This document shows positions 56,201 to 64,000 of a DNA stretch of 64,000 bases, one piece after another. The notes beneath the pieces are model-generated. The model did not search any database and was not told the DNA's origin. It saw nothing but the letters and a program-made list of their open reading frames with translations. The stretch's first letter is position 1. Every line of letters begins with the position of its first letter. Origin of the DNA: Malaya genurostris (taxonomy: Eukaryota > Arthropoda > Insecta > Diptera > Culicidae); NCBI RefSeq assembly GCF_030247185.1, contig NC_080570.1, forward strand, positions 4,154,001-4,218,000. The letters are read 5' to 3'. A program made the translations under genes and the position numbers.

Positions 56201-59141
56201 GTTTCTTCATAACACAACTAGTTACGAAATAGTTATTTAGGTTTCAAATCACCACATCTTTTTGTCATATTGAATTAATTATCATGTATAAGCTATCGTT
56301 ACTTAATCCAATCATATCTTTAATAACAACTATGCTTCTAGCTACTAGTTGAAAATAAGTTTATTTGACTCCAATATTAGCAACCCGTAACTAGTTCTGA
56401 TACCACTTAGACCTCTTGTTGCAACAAGAGCACGAACATGTTTTTTATGTTATGCTGGTTGAAACAAGGTGACGGCAGTGTTTCTTTATAACGTAAACAT
56501 TGAACTAGCAATCATTTGTAAGTTATCGTTACTTGATTCTAACATATCTTTAATCACAGCTCTGGTTTTAGCTACTAGTTGAAAAAAGGTTGCGAAACCA
56601 TTATAAATACGTAAGCGAATGTGTAAATCGTTACGGTTAAATGATGTAGCAATAACTTTGATATTATAAGATTATAACATACAATTTCTGCATTAATTCA
56701 GATAGTTATCGGTAGGTTTTCGCAACGTTATGATAACGAAAATGTAACCAAAAAAACTTTTATTGGCTTGAATATGGCGAACACAATGTGGAGTCTCAAG
56801 AAGTGTATGAAACGTAAATAAAACCAGGATATTACTTTTTTTAAAACTACTTTTTGACGAAAATAATGAAAGGCTGATTAGTTATTTTTTTTCTTTGCAC
56901 TATTATAAACTCGAAGAAAACAATATAGAAACATCGATTCTGATAATATTATAATTCTCATGATATATGAATTTAAAATGATGAGAAATCACTCTACTTG
57001 GAACAATTTTGAGCATTTTGAACATAGGGTTATTTTGTTGTTTATATTTTATATCTTTATAAACAGATTTTGATTGACGGCGCATAAAAAAAACAGTTAA
57101 GTAAAATTGAATTCCGCTCGACAGTTTTATAATCGTTGTGAAATTTGTACCTTGTATTAAATTTTTAATTTCAAGTACTATACTGACTTTTTATTGTAGA
57201 TAGGAAAACATTATGGATTCATTCAATGTTTATAATGTCGATGGCAACAAAGTTTCAACTAGTTTACTTGAAAATAAGTTATATTCAAGTTCTGGAAAAT
57301 AAGTTATTTCAGTATGGCATTACAACGTTACGACAACTTATTTTTAACCGACATAGAAACTAGTAGAAACTGCGATTTCTGAGTCACGCAAGTGGTCAGA
57401 TGTTAGTAACAATAACTCAAATATCTGGTTGCAAGTCAAAGTCTTGGCATTATATTTCTTTGGTGAAAATTTGACCTTTCTGTTTCAACAGACTTCGCAG
57501 CCGATTCAGAGTGTACAGAATCATTGCATGGCTAGTACTATGGATCCTACTGACACTAAGAATCCTTCCAGGTCGGGGCTCTGCAAACTAGTCACAAACA
57601 AGGTAGTGTAACAAAAATTGTTACTTGGGGGGGCCAAATGAAAAATCGAATCTGCAGCTCTCCAAACAAAGTTTTGAGCTCAAATAAATATGGAGAAGGT
57701 AGAATGTACCTCAATGATGAAATCCATAGCAATTGTCTATGGGATCAATTTTACTATACACCGAAGTCTTTTTTTTTGCGCATTACTTTTTATTGTACCG
57801 CACAAAAAAACTTCGGAAATTTTTTTGTTGTTGCCAAATGTCTTCAAAAATTAATGAAGCATCGAGATCTGGTGTTAATTCGACAAAATTTTGCTTGAAA
57901 AAAAAATCGACTTCGGACTTTTATTTTTGAAAACTCCTAAATCGAATTTTTTTACGTCAAAGGTGTTAGAAATGCATGAAACGTTGGGATCTGGTGTAAT
58001 CTCGACAAATATTTTTTGAAGTAAATCGAATTTTTTCTAGTTTTTAAAACTTGAAAAAAAAAAAACGGGTGGCTAATGTCACAGACATAACTGGAACCGG
58101 AAATACGAATAAAATTGATATACTTCTTTCACACTTTCAAGCTTAGACAATAGTTCGTATTAGTTGATTGTATGAATTTTGCAACTTTTACTGCTTCGCT
58201 TTCAGAATTGTATACCAAAATACGGCTTATTAACGACAAACATATTCTACCTTGCAATTAAATAATATGGAAACAAATGAGAGTACAAAAAACGTATCAT
58301 AAGCCCACTGCACACAATCTTCAATTCATGCAGTTGAAAGTTTGCGCGCCCCATTTTGACAGTGAATTTCACCTTAATACTTGTTCATACCAAACATTTC
58401 AGAAATCTTCTGTTTTGAGTTACTTATGGTTATATCATACTTTTGAAAATTTCGTCATAAATTACTGAGCATATTTCCGATAAAATGAAAAAAAATGTTG
58501 CTGTTTTGAATATAGCAAGAGATATTCACGATTAAGTTTTACCCATTCTTGTTGTGAAGTGAAATGTTTTCCGGTCATAGCGATCCGTATCGAACGAAAC
58601 AGTTACTAGTCGGATGGGGTCACGTCCGGACCGTATGGCGGGTGCGAGCCTTCCACTATTATTGAAATAGTTTTAGCCAGCGTTCTTCTAGACCTACTAT
58701 TTGAATGATTTGTTTCAGCATTGTGTAATACGTTCTCTTTGCATTATTGTAGGTGGAATTCCTAAGCCGCAGAAAACCGAAATCCATGAGTCTGGTCCAG
58801 TTTCTACCGATGGTATTTTCGGATGAAGCCCTCACGGCGTACAACTATCACGGTTCGTATGCATCCGGGAAATCCAAGCTACCGATGAAGGGATACTCGA
58901 TTTTCTCTACTTGCTTCATTGGTATGATAATCCTTCGTTTCGACGAATTTTCAAATGTAACATGTGTTTAACGGTTCAATTATTCTACATTGCAGAAGCT
59001 TTCGAAGCGGAAGGCATCGATCAGCACGAGCTGGGCAATCAGCTAGTCACGGCCATCAAGCAAAGTCGAAATCGGATGCGCCAGCGAACGTTTCGAGCGA
59101 AAAAGTCAATCATGCGCGTTAGTGAAAAACTGCTTACCTAA
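47240..59141 (+). CDS. Cassette 52: DUF4806-like, split by 11.2-kb intron
   Basis: Exons are 47240-47523, 58753-58921 and 58996-59141; 198 residues. The first opens in phase 1 after CTTTCTTTCAG. The domain starts VEGFRFPLNDKAEIERLEETV, continues across the long intron as FLSRRKP...FSDEALTAYNYHG, and ends with a helix ELGNQLVTAIKQSRNRMRQR. This matches DUF4806, a domain of unknown function common in arthropods. The middle and last exons are assigned because cassettes 53 and 55 show the same exon cuts. The large intron is filled with transposons. Confidence 0.7.
48104..48269 (-). repeat. 3' LTR of the gypsy-type element
   Basis: Intact 166-bp LTR, bounded by TG...CA and by GTTAG on the outside. 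Sequence matches the other LTR at every position I compared. Confidence 0.9.
48348..49438 (-). pseudogene. Integrase region with internal deletion
   Basis: The frame at 49438-49043 carries the H2C2 zinc domain (HEGHPGH...CDRCEGC) and the first catalytic aspartate region (AIDFLGPL). Downstream on the minus strand, a second frame resumes at the DNAK segment of the second aspartate and runs through NGEVERQNRSLLK to a chromatin-distal C-terminal region ending at 48348. About 45 residues of the catalytic core between the two aspartates are missing, so the enzyme cannot work. Confidence 0.8.
49517..49915 (-). pseudogene. RNase H region of pol
   Basis: The frame reads KYPPIEKEALGIVWAVERFR, then ETDHRPLETIF and NLADSLSRL, the usual gypsy RNase H/tether landmarks. 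The adjoining bases towards 50144 continue the same domain (VITDASGVGLGAVL) in another frame. A stop separates it from the integrase frame. Confidence 0.8.
50144..51214 (-). pseudogene. Protease tail and reverse transcriptase of gypsy-type pol
   Basis: The 356-codon frame starts in the C-terminal part of the aspartic protease (FFVIEKGQQALLGKDTA). It continues through reverse transcriptase motifs: LCIDMRRANQAI, PLPIFEEIL, GVNCAPELFQ, the catalytic FIDDFLIYG, and LGHKLS. The protease active site and everything upstream are absent, so this is a truncated pol. Confidence 0.85.
51215..51964. other. Non-coding 5' internal region of the LTR element
   Basis: This is where gag would lie. It contains only repeated GAGCTCAACTTTTTTAGCTCG-type units (about 51.5-51.74 kb) and AT-rich DNA. 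A deletion of gag and the start of pol is the simplest reading. Confidence 0.6.
51965..52566 (-). repeat. 5' LTR of the gypsy-type element, interrupted
   Basis: LTR sequence occupies 51965-52038 and 52475-52566 (74 + 92 = 166 bp). It is split by a 428-bp MITE and its 8-bp target duplication. Confidence 0.9.
52039..52466. mobile_element. hAT-type MITE nested in the LTR
   Basis: The 428-bp insert starts TAGAGATGGGCAA and ends with the inverse TTATGCGCACCTCTA. It is bounded by CTGGTATC at 52031-52038 and 52467-52474, an 8-bp duplication typical of hAT elements. Its body is rich in GAGCTG/CAGCTC repeats and has no coding capacity. Confidence 0.9.
53236..53746. mobile_element. Inverted-repeat MITE with long arms
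   Basis: The arms include AAAACCAAAAACATACAGA and ATCTATCTGCAGGGT on the left and their inverse on the right, with the match extending out to TTTTAGGAAAATTT. Arm length is roughly 100 bp with interruptions. The exact ends and target duplication are uncertain. Confidence 0.7.
53808..55015. mobile_element. 1.2-kb inverted-repeat element with subterminal repeats
   Basis: The left end CACCCTCATTCTTGTTTACG is the inverse of the right end. TAT flanks both sides and may be a target duplication. A second inner pair of inverted segments (near 54.03-54.12 and 54.90-54.97 kb) repeats the TTCGAACGAAT and AAGAATGGCTT pattern, so the element looks internally duplicated. Confidence 0.7.
56105..56505. repeat. 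Direct repeat pair
   Basis: About 110 bp near 56105-56215 (AACTAGTTCTGAT, GTTGCAACAAGAGCACGAA, AACAAGGTGAC) recurs near 56390-56500 with some changes. The spacer is about 180 bp. Nature unknown. Confidence 0.7.
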
Positions 59142-59273
59142 TTGTCCCGTAATCTAGTGAGATTATAAATAAATTGGTTACTAAACATTTATGCGTTTCA
59201 ACTTGACAGTCATTGGATATTGGATATTTTAGCTATTGAACCATTACCTAACCATTTTTCTGTCATATTGTAG

Positions 59274-60015
59274 ACACACGGATTCAACGAATAAAGATGA
59301 TTGACGTACAGCTGGAACTGGAGCACTTATCCCAACGCTTTGTCGAACAACCGCTGTCAGTCGACGAAGAAGATCTGACTAAAATCCGAGTGCTTCGAAA
59401 GGAGCTGAAACTACTGGACGATGAGTTTCGAACTCTATCGAAGGCAACCTCCTCGGAAGCGGCTCCCCTGGTGAGCGGTTTTCAGTTTCCGATTGCGAAC
59501 GAAGACGATCTCGAACGGTTGGAGACGGCCGTGAAAATGGATCCTAGTATTAGAAGTCAATACGTAAGCCAGACTGACCACCGACCAGTGATTGTGATTG
59601 ATGTCCCATCCTTTTTCCATTCTCTTCAACAGATCTATTATCTTAGTGTCGTGAAACCGCTCAGGCTAACGATTGTTCAAACTTTTGGCAAATTCTTTAC
59701 CGACCAAGCGATGACCAATTACAATTGGCACGGTTTAGAAAGAGCGGAATATCCGCGGACTCCGAAAAAAGCGATGCAAAAGTATGAGATTTTTCCCGTT
59801 TGCATGTTAGGTAATAGCACGGTTTTTGCGCGGTAGTACTAGAATTTATGTTCGTTTTTGTAATTTTATTTACAGAAGCTTGGGAGAGCCACGGCATCGA
59901 TCACGATCAGCTGGTAGAACAACTGAAAAAGACGGTCTATCACATTTGCCGACGACGCTACACGAAAAAACAAGCCTTGAAAAAACGTTATCGGACTACG
60001 GAATTCCAGGAATAG
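59274..60015 (+). CDS. Cassette 53: DUF4806-like, three exons
   Basis: Exons are 59274-59563, 59633-59810 and 59876-60015; 201 residues. The N-terminal region has a likely coiled coil (QLELEHLSQRF...LRKELKLLDDEFRTL), then FQFPIANEDDLERLETAV, the second-exon block FFTDQAMTNYNWHG, and a C-terminal basic helix. The first intron is 69 bp, a multiple of three without an in-frame stop, so retention would add 23 residues. AATAAA is about 25 bp after the stop. Confidence 0.72.
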
Positions 60016-60149
60016 ATTGCTGTTGTTAGATTCTCATGCACGAAATAAATTGAATGAATGAATTATTGTTGCGAAACCAACTGCTATTATTATTTGTGAT
60101 TGTTCCCTTTTTTCTATGACTGTAAAACTAATTCATTCTATTCTTTCAG

Positions 60150-60734
60150 AATTTCTAGAAACGGAATTAACGTTGGTAACACCTCCACAACAACGAAAGC
60201 TCGTCAAATGCCTGACACCGTTCAAACGATCGTCCGGCACTGGGCCACATCCCAAACTGTTTGTCGAAGGATTCACATTTCCACTGGCGACTGCAAACGA
60301 AGTGGAACGGCTGGAAAGGACGGTCCAGTCCAACCCGGCAGTACGTCGGCAGTATATCAATTATCTGACAGAGCGGAAACCCCGGCACATGGATATCGTG
60401 GAATGTTTCGCCAAATTTTTCACCGACAATTCCATGACCCCGTACGCGTGGAACGGTTGTAAAAATCCTCGCTTTCCTCGTAGGACAATGAAAACGATGG
60501 ACATTTTTACCGACTGTATGCTTGGTGAGTCCCTACTCTTGATGCCGTCAAAATTTGTAATGCTATCAATTACTTCCAGAGGGTTGGCGACGTCATGGAA
60601 TTACATCTATCGACAGCCTGTCGGAATCGATGACGAAAGTGATTTCCAAGATTTCCGGACGCCGACGCTCGAACAACTACAATCAACGGAAGCGAGTTCA
60701 ACTGTTTAGTGAAAAACAACATGAAGAAAAATAA
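60150..60734 (+). CDS. Cassette 54: DUF4806-like, two exons
   Basis: Exons are 60150-60524 and 60580-60734; 175 residues. The domain reads VEGFTFPLATANEVERLERTV, FFTDNSMTPYAWNG, DIFTDCMLG|EGWRRHGI, and ends basic (GRRRSNNYNQRKR). The intron present in cassettes 52, 53 and 55 after the QY codons is missing here and the frame runs straight through. AATAAA overlaps the stop. Confidence 0.73.
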
Positions 60735-60860
60735 AACTTGTGGAAGATGCCAGACTTCGATCTAGAATTTTATATTTTTTGTTCTTTTGTTTTTGCGGAG
60801 ATGAATGCAACAATCACCTGGATACATCTAATTCTAACTATATTCTCGTATGTGTTTCAG

Positions 60861-61376
60861 GAAATTCAACACTACACGGTAAGAAATCTACTGTTGCCTG
60901 TGCAAAAGTTACTGGATTTCGATTCCCGTTGTTTTGTGAAGAAGATGTTGAGCGTCTGGAATGTACAATCCGCAGGGATTTGATGATTCGAAACGAATAT
61001 GTAAGAAGTTTCAGAGTGTCTAGGTGCGTTTTTACAATGTTAACATTTATTCCAATTATTACAGGTCAGATATCTGCAATCCGTCAAACCACGTCGTCTA
61101 TCGATTGAGAATATCTTCAGCAACCTATTCACGGATTTTTCACTGTATAACTACTGTCTACTATCTGAGGGTAACAGTTTGGTCAACGGTGGAAAGAAAA
61201 ATATCACGGATTATAACATTTTTACCAATTGTATGCTAGGTATGTAGAGTTGTCGTTTTGAAAACCATCTTATTTGTTTTTGCTCAGAAGAAAATGTCCG
61301 TAATTATCTATCGACTGACTCGACTATCCACGAAGTATCATACGAACACCTAGATTCAATCTCGAGTAGCTATTAG
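60861..61376 (+). CDS. Cassette 55: DUF4806-like, three exons
   Basis: Exons are 60861-61000, 61065-61239 and 61288-61376; 133 residues. The domain reads VTGFRFPLFCEEDVERLECTI, LFTDFSLYNY, then IFTNCML|EENV. The last exon is short and lacks the basic helix of its siblings, and no AATAAA follows, so this copy may be weakened. The leader is also the shortest of the four. Confidence 0.65.
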
Positions 61377-62040
61377 GTCGGCCATGCCAGCTCTGTACCC
61401 GTTTCTGAATTAACTCTAGCCTTATCTGCTGTTCCGTTTAACGATTCAAGTACCTTTTCATGTGTCACAGAAAATTATACTTCGCTAATTCTCTCCTGGT
61501 CCAGATAGAATTCCGGTTGCTGTAGTTGTTTGCTGTCGATTCCGATGAGCCACTATCTGAAATTTCTAATCAATCGTTCATTGAGGCAATGTTTTTGCGT
61601 TTCGTCTTCGACTCATCAGTGCTTCAGCCGTTTATATTGAACTGCTAATGCCACCTAACCGTCCCACATAAGCAATCGTTATCAATGCGGTAGCAAAACG
61701 CTCACATAATCCTACATGTTTCCAGCGTTTGAAAAAATGGAAATAGAAGAAACATCCAGCAGTGCCACGGAATTAAATTGCTTGACATTGTCGTCAATCA
61801 GTTGATTCTTTGTCGAATTACTAGCTACAAAACACCACACCACCACGAAGAATCCACTAAAATTCAATCCCAAGTAGCAAAAGTTCTTGTAATGTACTTC
61901 TCTAATGTCTTCTCGCAATTGAAAAAGCACACTTTGCATGTATGATGTGCAGTAAGTTGATTTATTGTCTCTTATAGTCAGTTGAAAACCCAATGTAAAA
62001 ATAACCGTTCCGTAGTAATTGTCAAACATGCCCATTTTAA
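61377..62040. other. Spacer after the last cassette
   Basis: No further phase-1 exon is seen. A MITE-end fragment (GACTCATCAGTGC) lies near 61.61 kb. A minus-strand open frame at 61712-62080 has hydrophobic segments but no recognised family. Confidence 0.5.
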
Positions 62041-63805
62041 CGTAACACATTACATACAGCAAAGCAACGCTTCGTAACACCTATGACTTACGAAAAAATA
62101 ACACTTTGTAACATCTATAACTTCGTAACACCTACTAACGAAAAAGTAACGAACAGCTGTGACTTATAAAAAGTAACACCTATAACTTGAAAAAAAATAA
62201 CGCTTCGTAACATCTATAACCTACCAAAAATAGCACATGTATCGCTTCATAACTCTTATTATTTACAAAAAAGTAACGCATGTAACGCTTCCCAGTACCT
62301 ACAGCCTAAAAAAAGAAAGAGGCAACGCTTTGTAACGTCTGTTTCTTACAAATAAATGCAACGCTTTGTAACGCCTATTACTTACAAAAATGTAACACAT
62401 GTAACGCTCCGAAACACCTATTATCCACAAAAAAGTAACGCTTCGTAACGTCCACTACTTACAAAAAAGCAACGCTTATAACGCCTATTACTTACAAAAA
62501 AGTAACGCATGTAACGCCTACTACTTACAAAAAAAGTTACGCATGTAACGCTTCGTAACGCCTATTACTTACAAAAATGTAACGCTTAGTAACACCTATT
62601 ACCTACAAACAAGTAACGCATCTAACGCTTTGTAAAGTCTACTACATACAAAAAAGTCACGCATGTAACACTTCCTAGCACCTATGGATTACAAAAATGT
62701 AACACATGTAACGCTTCGTAACACCAATAACCTACAAAAGTAACGTTTCGTAACGCCTACTACTTATAAAAAAATAACACATGTAAAGCTTCGTAACGCC
62801 AACTACTTACAAAAAGTAACGCATGTAATGCTTCGTAACGCCTACTACATACAAAAAAATAATGCATGTAACGCTTCGCAATGCCTACTACATACAAAAA
62901 AGTAACGCATGTAACACTTCCTAGCACCTATGGCTTACAAAAATGTAACGCTTCGTAACACCAATAACCTACAACAGTAACGCTTCGTAACGCCTACTAC
63001 TTATAAAAAAATAACACATGTAAAGCTTCGTAACGCCAACTACTTACAAAAAGTAACGCATGTAATGCTTCGTAACGCCTACTATATACAAAAAAAAATG
63101 CATGTAACGCTTCGCAACGCCTACTACATACAAAAAAGTAACGCAAATAACGCCTCGTAACACCTATTATTTACAAAATAGTTCCGCATGTAACGCTCCG
63201 AAACACCTACTACCAGCAAAAAAGAAACGCATGTAACGCTTGTTACGCTTACTACTTACCAAAAAGGAACGCATGTAACATTTCGTAACACCTATTACTT
63301 ACAAAAAAAGTAAAGCATGTAACGCTTCGTAACACTTATAACCTACAGAAGAAGTAATGCATGTAACGCTCCGTAACGCATACTACTTACAAAAAAGTAA
63401 CGCATGTAGCGCTTCGCAACACCTATAATCTAGAAAAAAGTAACGCATGTAAGACTTCATAACACCTAGAACCTACAAAAAGTAACGCATATAACGCTTC
63501 GTAACGTCAACTACTTATAAAGAAGTAATGCATGTAACGCTTCGTAACGCCTACTACTTACAAAAAAGTAATGCATGTAACGCTTCGTAACGCCTATTGC
63601 TTACAAAAATATAACGCATGTAACGCTTCGTAACACCTATAACCTACAACAAATTATCGAATGTAACACCTGTAACTTACGAAATTCGTAACACCTATAA
63701 CTTATGAAAAAGTAACGCATTTAATGCCTCGATATGACTTACAAAAACAGAAAGCATGTAACCTTTTACTTGTAAAAAAGAAACACGTGTAACGCTTTGT
63801 AACAT
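62040..63805. repeat. Satellite-like tandem array (about 43-bp unit)
   Basis: About 40 degenerate copies of a unit built from GTAACGCATGTAACGCTTCG and TAACGCCTACTACTTACAAA. Units vary by dropping one of the TAACGC blocks. It contains no gene and follows the cassette array directly. Confidence 0.9.
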
Positions 63806-64000
63806 TTTAATTGCGACTTGAGATAAAACAGATGGATATTATACCACCCCCTGCTATGATTGCTTGTTCCTGAAACCAACGCATTTTGTTTTGGAGGCGT
63901 TGTTGTCAACAATATGTTAAGCTACGTTCATACCATACAATCAAACCACACTGGTGTCAAAAGCTAATTTCTTCAAACCCAATATAAATATAACTCTAGT

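Larger units (their letters stand above)
52572..58752. other. Remainder of the cassette 52 intron
   Basis: No exon is supported. It contains a diverged MITE end near 52.96 kb, two inverted-repeat elements (53.24-53.75 and 53.81-55.02 kb), an inverse copy of the 24-kb minisatellite near 55.03-55.32 kb, direct repeats at about 56.1 and 56.39 kb, and GCATGAAACGT-family copies near 57.8-58.0 kb. Confidence 0.65.

Noticed and set aside
57533..57541. GCTAGTAC as a further copy of the spacer motif
   Set aside because: It lacks the leading T and lies in repeat DNA deep inside the cassette 52 intron, so it was not counted.
62040..63805. CRISPR-like repeat array
   Set aside because: Units are contiguous and degenerate with no unique spacers, in a eukaryotic genome; it is a tandem satellite.

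Overview
This window is insect nuclear DNA, most likely from a culicine mosquito such as Aedes. It is AT-rich and loaded with MITEs, degenerate tandem repeats and retroelement remnants. The dispersed repeat at 15.4-15.9 kb resembles one I recall from Aedes-type genomes, which is an inference from memory rather than a search. There is no operon structure, and every gene piece is an intron-bounded exon.

The core of the window, 2.3-61.4 kb on the + strand, is a tandem array of 55 alternative 3'-terminal exon cassettes. Each has a polypyrimidine/AG acceptor, a first exon that opens with two bases of a split codon (phase 1), an open frame of about 80-200 residues and a stop. Most also have an AATAAA close behind the stop, with the next acceptor often only 100-150 bp further on. 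Forty-nine cassettes encode one FLYWCH zinc finger each. This is the architecture of mod(mdg4), the BTB chromatin/insulator gene whose common 5' exons are joined, in Drosophila by trans-splicing, to many FLYWCH-encoding 3' exons. The common BTB exons are not in the window and would lie upstream of base 1.

Layout. 0-2.3 kb: no gene, one foldback MITE. 2.3-6.1 kb: cassettes 1-7 (FLYWCH) and 8 (BEN domain). 6.1-10.6 kb: repeats. 10.6-14.3 kb: cassettes 9-16. 14.3-19.0 kb: repeats. 19.0-23.3 kb: cassettes 17-26. 23.3-26.9 kb: a minisatellite. 26.9-35.9 kb: cassettes 27-39, with a PIF/Harbinger element inside the last exon of 39. 36.8-38.5 kb: a non-LTR fragment. 38.6-47.1 kb: cassettes 40-51, including 50 (piggyBac-type Cys/His module) and a pogo-like element in the intron of 46. 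47.2-61.4 kb: four DUF4806-like cassettes (52-55); the first is split by an 11.2-kb intron holding a young defective gypsy-type LTR element with a hAT MITE inside one LTR. 61.4-64 kb: repeats ending in a satellite-like array.

If all cassettes join one set of BTB exons, the locus could give about 55 proteins sharing a dimerisation domain but differing in their C-terminal DNA- or protein-binding module. The less expected parts are the BEN, piggyBac-type and DUF4806 modules in the same phase, a conserved basic tail in the 30-46 kb subfamily, and an eight-base motif (TCTAGTAC) that is about eightfold enriched and sits mostly between or inside cassettes.
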